A DNA stretch of 64,000 bases from NCBI GenBank assembly GCA_037903355.1, contig JBAJFE010000004.1, positions 2,232,001-2,296,000 of the forward strand. Direction: 5' to 3'. The DNA is from Trichuris trichiura (lineage: Eukaryota > Nematoda > Enoplea > Trichinellida > Trichuridae). A program made the position numbers and the translations under genes. Under the pieces are notes generated by a model, which searched no databases, was not told where the DNA came from, and saw only the letters and a program-made list of their open reading frames with translations. Each line of letters begins with the position of its first letter. Within the stretch, counting starts at the first letter, position 1. Shown one piece after another: positions 48,984 to 61,101 of the stretch.

Positions 48984-51900
48984 TCAGCTGGTTGCATATT
49001 TTAACCTGTTCATTGTCCAAGCAAGACTGGTAAGCAATGTCACCGTTGGTAGTTGGCGAAGCGCTTCCGAAGAGCTCGCGATTCGAGCACTTCCTACGGC
49101 ACCAAAGGTGGGCATCCGCGGGAGACAGTTTGCTTCCGTTGGCTCGCATAATTCTTCGGAATATGGTTCGCGACTTATGTATTCATATTTGGAATATTCA
49201 TCTTCTTTGGATTGCATCCAACTCATACCGCGCAACGCCAGCGAATAATGGGCGGCGAATTGGCTAACATCAAAGAAACACCTTGAATGGTAAGGCTTAC
49301 TATTTGAACAACGCGGTTACATGGTTGTTTGCTTTACCTTGTACTATGATCTGGCGGGCATTCAAGTCCAGTGAACAATTCCGGCTTGATCTGCCCTAAT
49401 TCGGCATCTTGCTGTTCCAGCAATAGGATGTAGTAACGATGAGACTTTTGGCCTATGGGGAGCGGTTTGGAGTAGGGCAGAACTGTTGTGGAGTATAATG
49501 AGGCGATGTCATTACTCTGGCCCGCCAGATTCATATCGCAGACGAGCCAAATTAAGTAAGGCTTTGTGCGGGAACCCAAGTTATCGGGAGGGTCGACGTC
49601 AATCATCAGCAGGCTATATAAGGGCTTTTGGTCGTCGTCAGCTTAAATTATTTTCGACATGAAGCAATTACTGGCTGTCCTGTGACGGTGTGTATACTTA
49701 GGTACTCTTCTTGCCTAGAGCGAAGAAAGTAGTTGGACACCGTAATGGTCGGTGGCTCGCGGGTGTATACTGGATCAATTGCGCAATCACCCAAAGGATC
49801 TAATTGAATATTGGCAGGTCTGAATGAAACAAAACAAAATTAAACACCAAATCTACCATCCTATCGATGTTGTGCTTACTCGTAGGCAAAATCTTTGCAG
49901 CAGAGGGAAAACTGAATGAGCGATGAATGGAACGTAACCGTAAGCCACGTGTCAATCGTCGCCAGCAAAGAAGCAGGCAGAAACTGCGGCTTCTGCTTAT
50001 CCTCTGTTTTTAGCATTTCTGCAAACCGTAGTCCGATTAATATTTTAATATTTGCCACCAAATATGGGCAAAAGTGCTCTTTCAATGATCTCAATTTTTG
50101 TTAGCCGGAATCGATTTTCTACTAATATAATCAAATGTAGAATTATGTTAGTAAATAGTAGCGTCCGTTTAAGGAATCAATGCTACGGCTGTGTATGATG
50201 AAAAACCATTCTCTAATGGTCTGCTAGTCAAACTCCGTTAATCTTTATGTTTTCTATTTGTCCTCACCTACTATCAGCGCGTAGGGCAGGAAGCTGTGCT
50301 TAGATGATAAGTGGCAGTTACGAAAGGCGGTAAAATGTTTGCAATGCATTAAAGTTCGCAGCTTAATGATTTTTAGGCTTATCATTTACTTCTACTTGCA
50401 ATATTTGAGTTGTTTTATTGACTTCCAAACAGAAAATGGAAGCTTAATTTTACGGTTACTACTGCTGGTTAAAAGATAATCGTAAGTATGGGTCATTGAT
50501 TTAAAATTCCCTAAACTGGTCAAAATGCCCACTCACTTTGAATTAACAGTGACGGACAGCTGTCCGACATTCCGCTGCGTCGCTGCGCTTCAATGCTGTA
50601 GGCGTCCGCTTCAATTTCGATCCAGTTCAAGCCGATTAAGCCTAAATCCAATTATGTTGAAATATTCATCTCCCGGGATGCCGCCTTAGCATGCAAATTT
50701 ACCGCAATCCATTAATGGCGGGATTGCTACGTGTTTTTAACTACAATAACTTCGTTAAGCAACCCAACGTGGGACAGGGGATAAGGAAAGCTTGCTTAAC
50801 TGAATCCCTTACAAAGCAAGAATAGAACGAACAGATGTAGTACAGATTTCGAACTTCCTTTGTAAGATTATTCTAAGCAGCTGTAAATGTAAACAAGAAA
50901 ATCTTGATTTTCTTATTTACATTAAAGAAATAATACTCCGCGGATAGAAAAAAGCAAAAGTAGGTACGGCTCACTTTGATGGAAGTTGTTCGTTTCGATG
51001 AATTTGTTTACGTCAAACAACGCTTCCTCATCGTACGCGTTGTCCACGTTGACCGTTACCATACGTCCTTTTGGTTGAGCAAAGACAAGAATAGCTGTTA
51101 CGCTTAGAGCATCACGAGCGTTCATTGGACCATCATAATCTCGCAGCACCTAAAAAAATGTAAGTTTAGGTTTTTCGAGCCATCTTGCGCCCTTCGACTG
51201 CCAGCTTCTTACTGCAGTATCCTTAGGAAAGTTGAACGCCAAATATTGAATTTTCCCGTATCCAACATCGACGATTAGAATTGTATGATAAGAATGTGAT
51301 GCAAGACCAGACCATGTGACCACCGGTATATGTCGAAGCTGCCACGGTTTTGCTGGCCGCATGCCAGGATAGGCGTGGACTGTTTCGAGGTGCTCGTGGC
51401 TGAACGCATGGTCGCAGGCATCGTACTGTCCTGAATAATGCCTTGTTATGCTCTGAGTTAGTTATTTGAACATGAAAATTTAGTATGATTTACTAAGTGC
51501 TACATGAAAGTTGTTTCTTCTGCTTAGCGGTTTTGCAGGTAGTATCCAGCCGATATGGTATGTCTTGAAGATAACGGTAAATGCTTATTTCATTTAAGTT
51601 GCACATACTGCCTCTTCTATCTATGTACTTTCTTTCTCTGATTGATTAGAAAGATGTGAGCGCATCAAAGGGTTTTCGTTGCGCGATATTAATAATTCAT
51701 GCTAATGCCGCTTTGTAACATGTGATTATGTACTCATATCTTTTCTTCTAATCGATGTGACTACTTTTACTATCTCTGCAATTTCTGCAGTCCCAAAGTT
51801 GTGAAGCGGCCGCGGGACACTGGAGAAGGCACGATAAATCGGCTCTTGTCCGATCGGTGACAAACCGACCATCCTTAATTTGTATGGACCAATAGTTTCA

Positions 51901-52751
51901 AACATTTGGGGCGTGTTAAATTGCGGAAACATGGGATAACATCGAGGTTATATATACGCAACTTTTTGTTGACCTTGTCCACGTACAGTACCTAAACAAG
52001 CGTGTGCTGTTGAGGCCGCACGCTCCTAGTTGATAAGAGCCCATTAAGGGAATGAATTCTGGACGAATCTGGTGGCCCGACTAAGTGAAGATCATTATCT
52101 AAACCATTAAGAAACGACAAAAGCGGTTAACGGGCTCCACATACAAAGCGATGCTGAACGATGGAGGTGATAAAATTCCCTTCAGCGAAAGATCAGAAAA
52201 CCGGACTGGACGAGACTTTGTACTCGGCGGATCTCTAGCGCTTAATATGCTTCTAAGAGGCGCTTAGCGGAGATGGAGAATGTTGAAGTAGAGAAATAAA
52301 AGCTCCTCCATTGGATGGTCCCACTTACCTGCTTCTGAAAAGAATATGACTTGTGGAAAGATCCTTAGTCTGTCCAAACAAGCGGTATCGAAAGTAGTCA
52401 CTCGAAAAAGCCGGCTGCCAATGCTTTCGTACATCCTCAAAGTTTCCGGATTGTAGCAGTTTGCCTGAAAGTGGATTGCTCTTAAACGACGCAAAGCGCA
52501 GTGTGGGCACCTACGGCACTCGGCGGATAGTTGACGTACTCTGAGCAAGCGAGTTTTCTTCGATCTCCGAACCAGTAATTGGTGGATGTCAGACCCGCTT
52601 GAAATTTAATGTGGTCCAGGCATTTTTTCAGGTGCTTCAAGCGTCCGTGGTCATCGTAATGGCACGGGGATGAGAGGGAGGAGGAGGACCAGATTGGCGC
52701 GATGCTGGTGTACAAAAGCACAACGAAAGCCAGCCGTTTTCTGATAGGCAT
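48984..52751 (-). CDS. Secreted protein with two phosphatidylethanolamine-binding (PEBP-like) modules
   Basis: PEBP proteins bind anionic ligands or phospholipid head groups. The 3' part is well supported on the minus strand: exons 51430-51213, 51149-50975, 50641-50537, 50018-49880, 49819-49698, 49641-49338, 49281-48984, with matching phases. Module 1 has HTILIVDVGYGKIQYLAFNF, TAILVFAQPKGR and GLNWIEIEADAY. Module 2 has KPLYSLLMIDVDPPDN, PYLIWLVCDMN, HRYYILLLEQQD and LALRGMSWMQSKEDEY, matching the family's DPD, HRY and C-terminal WxQxE-D-Y positions. Module 2 keeps more of the ligand-site residues; module 1 lacks DPDxP and HRY, so it may not bind. Upstream, a frame starting at ATG 52751 encodes a signal peptide (RLAFVVLLYTSIAPIW) and a Cys-bearing segment. 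A further exon near 51750-51990 is likely, but joins upstream of 51430 are unresolved. AATAAA (minus) lies at about 48950. Confidence 0.7.
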
Positions 52752-55700
52752 TTGGCGACCTCTGGGCGATCAACCTGAAGCCGTCATTAACGTGAGCCTC
52801 GAACACCAACACTTTTGCCAGTGGAAATGAATTCACAACAATGTTTCGACCGTTCCCATCGAGGGTTGACCGCGCGCGCGCGTACGTCCTTTTAAGGCAT
52901 AGGAAATTTTCCGGTCATTCGCTTGCAATGGCGTCTCGACCGGTTGAGTTAATGGTCTGCGCGTGCGAAAGCAGACTGTAGCGGACTTCCGCAGCGGTTA
53001 GTCACCCAAATTGTCACTGCTGTTATGAAGAAGACGGCTGAGACGTTTATTGTCGAAAGGTTGCGTCCCTGGAGTGAACAAATGATCAACTGATTGATGC
53101 CAAAAAAATTGCTGCCGTCATACGGCTCAATGCGTGGTCGTTTGTCGTTGGGTCAACTTGCAAACGATTCAGGTTGAGCATGCATGCGTGCCTGTCGCGC
53201 CACCAATTTGCATCTTATTTCGAAGTGCCTAATACTGGCGCGTCAATCGATTGTTGCCTGACTCGATGAGGAACGAAAGCAAGTAGGCCAAACTGGGAGC
53301 TTTGTTAATGCTTACTGAGATATTCACGCATAGCTCGCTGAACCGGTCCCCTTTGCAAAGACTAAATTTTGACTATGCCGGACGAACATTTTAAATGAAA
53401 TTTCAAGTTTAAAAAACGCTGCTGACCGCTCAGATACCAAAAAAGGAAAGTAGTATAGTAAGAGCACAGGCCATAATGACTTAACCGAACTTCCAGGTCT
53501 CGCTTATTACAGCCTGCAAAAGGACATTAATTCAAACACTACTAGTTTGCTTGAAAAGCGCTGTCCGTTACTCGTCTGTTTTTTAAAAAAATTAGCATAT
53601 TCATGTTCCGTTGAGTCTATTCGAACAATATTTTAATTTTAAGTGAATATTTTTTAACAACGTACCTTTAAATGATGTAAAGAAGCTCTCCATCGTTCTA
53701 GCAATGCGAGGAAAGCGCGCATGTAAGTATCATAACCTGCTGCGCCGCATAACTTCTTCCTAGCACGTTAAAAAGAGTCCATACGAACGTCAGTGAATAG
53801 CGAGCACTTCTCAGACGTACTTGTAATGTGCAAGCCAAGCCAAGGGTAACAGAGTGCTCAAAGATCCCTCATTAAAGAGGACGTAAATATCTGGTGCTCA
53901 TTGTTTACCTTATAAGCTAGACGGTGCGACATATGGTAGATATATCAATGGCAAAATTACGGAGAGTCACAGGGGCATTGATAATGTATTCTTCATGAAT
54001 CTATCATGCATCTTCGATTGGAAATAGGCTTCCTGATCCACCTTGTATAGCTCAACTGACGATACGAGGGGAATACAGAGGTCAAAAACGCTTGGCATAT
54101 GGATAACGCCTCCCAGTTACTTGCTCAAACATAGTGACATTCCTCCTAATTATGGAGTGACGCTTACGCATAAGGCGTATGCAATACGTAGTTCGCTGAT
54201 TGCATCTGTAGTTTAAGCTCCACGAACTTTTCTGTCCCAATCCATGTCGATGTGAATACTTTACGCAGGCTCTGAGTTTTTTGTTTGGAAGACAAACCTT
54301 ACGACCAAAGATCGCTCAAGGAAACGCGCAAAATGTCATACATAAATCATAGCACAGCAGTCATAAACTATGGGATAAATTCACCATTTCCTTTTATGTT
54401 GGCAGCCCTCTCCTTGAACTGTTCAAAGAATGGCCAGCATGAGACGACTGACTCATTGGCGAGTAACAAACTCGTGCAACATACCTTAACGAGCGCTGAA
54501 GCCTTTTCACGCCCTTGGTGACCTTGTCTTATGGTGCGAAATCAGCTTATCGAATATTAAGGCAATAATTCATTACTGGCATTAACGGACGAGTTTCCAG
54601 TATATATGTATGACGAAATGGACTGTCTCATTGTAGTGTCACTTGATCGAGCGTGCAACCAAGCGAAACGGCTATAAACACACGCGTATCAGTAGTAGTT
54701 GGGCTTCAGCTTTGCGGAAGAGGCCAAATGTTTTCCACACCCTATCGATCCCGTTCAGCATCTGTGACCGGTCAGCAGGGGTTGGCTATAATCAATCTAT
54801 ACCGCTTGTTTGTGAGTACAAGTTAAGTGGCCCCACCGTTGCCGTATCACCTGCCAATGGCTCACGCAGCGGCTTCCGGCGGCAGACGAGAAGAATGAAA
54901 GTTAACGGACTGTTAAATCGGACCTGCTGGCTTGCGAGCTACTTCATGGCCAAATATGGGGGTGCCAACCAGCGACGCTCACGATAAAGGTTTTCATTGG
55001 GGAGGTTATTCTGGGACAATTGCAATTCGTTAAATACAGTATCTGCCGCGTTGGTTGGTCTCTTGGAATTTGTCAAAGAATATTATCCGCAACTTGAGAA
55101 GATGTTTTTGTCTTTCGCAAATATAAAAGCGGTATCGATTCGCAGGCCAATCGCAAAGGACACTTTTGAAGTGAGTGACAAAATGGCAAACCTGCAGAGA
55201 TTGAAGTGGTAGGTTTGAAAACTTTACCAACTCCCCAGCGTGGAAGAAAACGTCGCGAGCTGGCGTGCAGTGGGCTAAGATTCATCATATTAGCTAATCT
55301 GTTGCTTACCTCTTGGGATATTTGTAATGATTGCTAGCGATCACAAGGGCAGACGCTTTTAGTGGTTGACAATCACCGTCGCTGAATAATTGAACTTTTT
55401 GGCATCAACGCCAAGCGACGACGACGACAACGACCTCAACAAGCATGCACCATGTCCATAGGAACGAATCAAAGCGCTGGCTGAGTGTGAAGTGCCTTCA
55501 CCGAAGGGGTTAATACCTTGAAGTGAATGCTTAAGCGATGCTGTCCTAAGTCGACCTACTATCCAAGAGCTGTTGATAGTCGAAGGACATTTTTAAAAGG
55601 TGATGAAGGTCAGTGATCAGTTGGCGGTCTATTTGTCCTTTAAGCCGCCTGGACACTTGGTTTAACCGATAGACTCCTTTGCTTAGACGTCCTCTGTGCA

Positions 55701-58420
55701 GCCGCTGTATATAGGTGTCGCTATGGTCTTTGTCGGCGTGAAATCTTTGTGACGATTGGTTGTACTAATTTAAGTGGACGGGTCACCTACCTCCCTACAT
55801 TTGCCGTTAACGTTTAACGCGTTGGCGAGCTGATTAATGAACAGAAATCGCGGTACAACACCGAAACTTAGAAAAGCCTTAAGGGAAACCATCGAGTATT
55901 CTTTTCTGAACTAAGTCGTTGAACCATAACGCAATTCTGTGTACCTTTTGGTATTGGCATGCAGTTTGTTTGCTTTTGCCATTGAAGGTCCGCCGGGCAT
56001 TACTTGCCAACGTCCGTTTCAATTGGTTGCAGCTTTGTTGTCACAAAGGACGCTGATTTTCGTCGGAACATCTTGTTTACAAACTATTTAAGAAATCGAA
56101 CTTTAGCGACGCCGCAGTGACAATTGACGTTACGCCTAAGAAATCTTCTCGCTTTCAGCATTGCTACTGGAAATTCAATGAAGCACAACAACCTCTGAGC
56201 AAGCTTAGCTATTCTCGTGAACTGTCCATTCAACGATGCAATGAATTACTGACAGCGAAAGTTAAGAGAATACTTTGGGTTGCCATTTTCAGCTTACGCA
56301 ATGGCTGCCATTCCTTTCGAGAAGTAATTCAGTCGACATTTCCGCTGGGAATCAGCAGCTGTTGGTCAAATGGACACTGTCCACTCTGTTGTGTACCTGA
56401 CCCAAATCAGTGCAGAAGATCAAGGCAAGTGACCACTCAGCATAATTAATCACGCAAAAATAAGATATTCTTCAATGGACGTTTTATAAGGCGCATTTGG
56501 AGCAAGTGCAAGCCATGCTTAGTGATAAAATCCATACCATATTTACCTTTAGGTTACTTAGCAGTTGAGGCAAAAGGAAATCTAAGAGTTTTGGGATTAA
56601 GCTTTCGAGCATAAGCCGTCTAAATTGAAAATACAAAACTACACTCACTGTTGTTCGCACAAACATGAATATATACCACTCCAAATGCTTAACCTAAGCA
56701 TCCAGGTGACTTGGAATTCTTGCACGTTAAAAAATATAAGAGAATCACTTTCAGTGATAACTTAGTACTAGCCGTTGAAAGAAATCATCCAGAACGAAGT
56801 ATTTAACAAAACTGTTGTTAATTCCATAATCTTTAGACCGGGAAAGCCATTTCTTAAATATAGAAAATGGACAAGGTTTTTGAGACGTGATCAGCCCTCC
56901 GGTAGTATCGAATGAACTAATAAACGTCATTGTTGTTACCTCATCGTTTTTATTGTCGCATTCAACTCTGCCGACGGTAACAGTCGCTTCCCGAAAGTTT
57001 CGTTTATGTCTTAAATTCTGCAAACGGTTTGTCCCGCAATGAAATTATAAAATGCTCAGACGCTCTTGCAAAAAGCAAAGTTTTCAAAATCGCACATATC
57101 CTTCGTTTCATTAACACTGCTTTTGACCATTCATCCTGATTAATTTTGAGCGAGAGGATGTACTAAAGTCATTTTTTGCAAGTCATCGACGCGTTAAGAG
57201 GCACAAAACTTAGCCAGAGAAGAATTCAGTATTTTTGAATTGGCCGTGAAATTTCAAAACTTCTTCTTATTAAAGCATGTTAATTCCCCCATCTTCGATT
57301 CTTTGTGAAATGGAAGCAATGATGCACTTTAAGGGAGTGGGTCAAAAGACAACCTGAATTCACTGTCAATTTTTGAAAGTTACCATAAGACATTTTTGAG
57401 CATTATTTTTTGAACTGACATTAACTTTTATGTAGACTTCAATTATCTTAACTTTGGAAGTGCAATCTGTTTGGCAAACCCATTTTATCACAAAAATGAC
57501 TGTTTTAAACCTACATGTCGCAATGGCTATTCAAAAACCCACACAATGTACTTTTACCTTTCTGCTCACTATTCAATTGATTGAATGTGTTCTTTTGGAT
57601 CTACAACTTCATTTTGTCAGCCGTTTGAATTTTTAGCGCTCCTTTTTGCCCTTTTAACAATTAGCATAATTAATAGCGAAAATAATCGTTTCCCCTTTGA
57701 GTGGCAGCGGTCGTAAACGTAAAAGGTTTTGAAATTCTATGGCTTAATAAGGTCTTGAAATAGGTCATTACGCTTTGCCAGCTTTGCGCAGGTTCGATCA
57801 TGATTATAATTTATGCCCTCTTTCTTCCAGTTATGCGCATGAACATCTTTCCATCGACTGTCCCAATGAAACCTTGTTCGTAGCCATTAAAGTTCGAAGT
57901 CTGTCTTGTTTGCTTTACACTCATTCAAACTCTTCCGCAAATCTTGAATCAATACGAACGTCTAGCTATTGTCAGATCGCAACAACCGCGGAAGCTTCCG
58001 TCTTAGCGACGGCGAGGTCGTGCGAACAATGGATATGGACAGCGACCTAAGCCTATTAGGACTTCGGTACAGGCTGAATATGGCCAAGTTCGTAATCCAA
58101 AGTGACCAGGAAAACAAAATGTCACGAGTGTCAGGTGCGAATTATTTAAGCTGATTTTTACACAATGTGCTGATTTGTCTCTCCCACTTGACGCGCGGGC
58201 GTCGTTTACCTTTGCACAACAAAGGCTGCTGGATTTTGGAAATCCATCCTTTGTTACTTTTGCTCACCAGTCATTCCGTTTTGTCAGAACTTTCCCTTCA
58301 TCCAAAATGACAACAAAACATACTTGATTTATTCCACCTTGTATTGCGTTTGCATACCAAACAAAACAGCACAAGACAATGTGCATATGAATTTATGGGA
58401 CGCATACAAAGTTTAGGGTA
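52752..58420. other. Gene-poor stretch
   Basis: No family could be recognised. The longest open frames (for example 54643-54987 (+) and 56117-56449 (+), about 110 residues each) lack domain motifs and do not chain by splice phase. A short CG-alternating tract lies near 52871. The promoter of the minus-strand PEBP-like gene is expected just above 52751. Confidence 0.45.
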
Positions 58421-58441
58421 TTCTCTCTCTCTCTCTCTCTC
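58421..58441. repeat. (TC)n microsatellite
   Basis: Ten uninterrupted TC units. Length variation between individuals is likely; no function is visible. Confidence 0.9.
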
Positions 58442-60697
58442 ATGTGTTAATAAAAGCTGAAGTCAAGAAAAAATTGAGTATTCCCAACTTCCCTAATTTA
58501 AGTGTTCGAATGAACCACGCTTATTTGAAAACTTGCGGTGATACTGGTACTATTTAGGTAGACATTACTAACATTCAATGAATAGTGCTAATCTGAAGCA
58601 ACAAATAACCAAGACATTGAAATGAATTTCCGCTTATCGCCTGCCTAGAAGAAGAAAAACCAAGAAAACGTCTGACAAATGCTCGAAGGCAATTGGAATT
58701 TAATGCCTCTCTTTCACTGCGTAACCTCTCCCCTGAGCGCTTCGTGGAAGCATCATGCGAAATGCTTAGCAAAAAAGAATGCGAAACAGTTCTTTTTCCA
58801 TTCCTAGTTAATGCACGGTTAAAAAAATGCTCATCTGTTAGTTATGTGTGCCGAAAATGCGCTAAATGAACATAAAGTTTCAATCCCCTAATCATTTATG
58901 CAGGAATTCATGGAATTTACATTGTAAGCTAAGTATGTTGCACGATACGCCGTGCAAGTACGATAACACTTGGAAGTGCTGCGGAAAAAATTCTTCCTTT
59001 CCTCCTAACACCAAAGAAAGGGCATCTCAGTCATGGAAATGCGCTCTTTGAACTGTTGTTGAAATTTCCATTCTCCAATCAAAGCATCCTAAGGTTTAAC
59101 ACTTGAGTAGGCTCAAAAAATGTAATTGTAAGTGTCGTCCTTCTAGGGCGGCCGCTAAGCTTGGAATAAAAGTTGATGCTTGTGGCTTTAAGCTACACAT
59201 ATGAGCCGAGTGATATAAGATTTGGAAGGCAACTCATTTTATGGCAATGAAAATTTCCAACGCTGTTATGATCGCATGCATCTGACCAAGAGCCTGTAGC
59301 GGAGTAAAAGATGAAAACACTTACTTTGAGACAACCTTCTTGTCAACTGGAAATTCGGACTGAGCAGCACACATCCACTGGTCAAGTGGTAGGTCCGTTA
59401 TTTTTGTGGCCGTACACAATAGCAGTGAAGAAGAAGATCAGCGTAGCTGTTCAAACATAGATGGCGCACTTATAATCCGAAGTTCATATAATCGCGCTAA
59501 GCCCGCATTAACCGTCATGTCTCGACCTGCATAGATTATTTCCGCCATGGTTTTCACGTGGTGCTTAAGCACACGTTTTGTCCATCCAGCCTGCGCTTGC
59601 ATACTCAACTCAACTTTTGCTTTCGTTTTCTCAGCTTATTAATTCCGTTTGAAAAAGTTATGCAAGCAGATTGAGCTAATTACTCAGAACGAGTGGGGAG
59701 TAGATAAGCATATTGGCAAGAAGTTTGAACATATCTTATGAGGCATATCTTTATTCTATGTGGACATTCTGTGAGAATTAGCTTGTTCGTCTATGTTGAG
59801 ATGTAGACTTTGTAAATGAGTAATTTGTGCGTAAGGACTTCACGGCGTACTGTACCAATAGTAATTAGCATATACACTGCTTGTCTTGGGTTGTAAAGAA
59901 CGCTAACCTTTTCCAACGTTTTTGCGTCAAACATTTCGTAAAGCTACGTAGCGGAATGTTCATTCTAAAAATAAATCATGCACTCAGTTGCTCAAACGTG
60001 ACTTACCTGCGCATCACAATCAAAGGCTATTTCACCAAGGCTTTGTCATGCTAAATCATGCATTCAGGCTTAGCCGTGGGATAAGCCCAGTGGTGACTCA
60101 TGTTACGTTGGAGCAAAGCTCGCTTTGAATGTTCATTTCATCCTCCATTCTAATTTTACTGAAAGGACTATTTGGCGGAAAGCCAAATACACAAAATTAT
60201 CTCCAAGACGTCGTCCGCTCATTCTGACATGGACTCAGTAATTATAAAAACAGTTTAATGAAAATGCAATATCTTTTGACGTCATATCACATCATTGCTC
60301 GTGGTGTAATTAAAAAATGCTGGCGATTGCGCACTTCGGATTAGAAAGATGCGTGAACATTTCGGCAAAAATGTGCACCATTGTACCGATTTTTTTCGCC
60401 AGATCATGTCGTAAAAAGATTCGAGACCGGGCGAAATCAGCTTCTCTAAACATTAGGTCATTCGGACCCATTAGTGGCAGCGACTGTTTCACTGATGCAG
60501 CGTGTCTCGCCGTTGGCAAATTATTGGAAGCCAACATTTTTCTCCTTCACTTCTCTTTATTACAGTAAAAATACTTGCTTTTCGAATATACTGTAAATGA
60601 TGCATGAAGGACGAGTTTAGGAAGCGTATGCCGACTTAATTTTAAAGCAGCTTGCCAAGTAGACGTAAAAGACCAAGCAAAATAGGCTCAATATTCA
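58442..60697. other. Gene-poor stretch
   Basis: AT-rich sequence between the TC tract and the second fold-back insertion. Open frames are below 90 residues and show no motif that I recognise. Confidence 0.45.
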
Positions 60698-61101
60698 AGG
60701 ATACTTAATGGTTGTAAGGTCTTCCACGGCTTTTCCCGTTTTTTTGTTGTGCTGTTATCTGTAATTAAACTAAACAACTGCTCTACCAACGGATGGATGA
60801 GCCGTTATTAAGAAAAGTACAGATATCAACGCACTCAACTGTTTTATTGTTCAAAGCTTTCGGAACGCTCTAGTTCCGTCGTCAGTGAGCTCCACCACCT
60901 CACTGACGACGGAACTAAAAATAGTTGAGTGCGTTGATATCTGTACTTTTCTTAATAACGGCTCATCCATCCGTTGGTAGAGCAGTTGTTTAGTTTAATT
61001 ACAGATAACAGCACAACAAAAAAACGGGAAAAGCCGTGGAAGACCTTACAACCATGAAAATTCAACCCGTTACAAAACATCCAGTTTTCAGGATACTTAA
61101 T
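60698..61101 (+). mobile_element. Fold-back insertion 2: inverted dimer with 12-bp target duplication
   Basis: The insert (60710-61089, 380 bp) is flanked by a direct duplication AGGATACTTAAT at 60698-60709 and 61090-61101. The left arm starts GGTTGTAAGGTCTTCC and the right arm ends with its complement at 61053. A one-sided tail (61054-61089) contains AACCCGTTAC ten bases beyond the arm. The left arm carries, on the minus strand, CTGACGA, a CGGAAC..GTTCCG hairpin and AAAGC followed by AATAAAAC (60856-60885). The right arm has the CTGACGA half but lacks about 30 bases covering the second half. The build matches the insertion at 7971-8691, although most of the arm sequence differs. No protein is encoded. 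Confidence 0.85.
60856..60885 (-). ncRNA. Hammerhead-ribozyme-like core in the left arm of fold-back 2
   Basis: Minus-strand CTGACGA is followed by a C, then GGAAC paired to GTTCC, then GAAAGC. The arrangement (CTGANGAC, GG stem, CC, GAAAGC) is the same as in fold-back 1, but the stem bases differ in a compensating way (GGCTC/GAGCC there, GGAAC/GTTCC here). That pattern suggests a selected RNA structure. It is not a textbook hammerhead because of the extra C. Confidence 0.4.

Noticed and set aside
54643..55230. Two adjacent plus-strand open frames (about 114 and 71 residues)
   Set aside because: No family motif, no convincing splice link and unremarkable composition; they could be chance frames.
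60950..61000. tRNA D-arm-like GGTAGAGCAG in fold-back 2
   Set aside because: It resembles an A box, but no T arm or acceptor stem follows. A tRNA-derived SINE origin cannot be supported from this alone.
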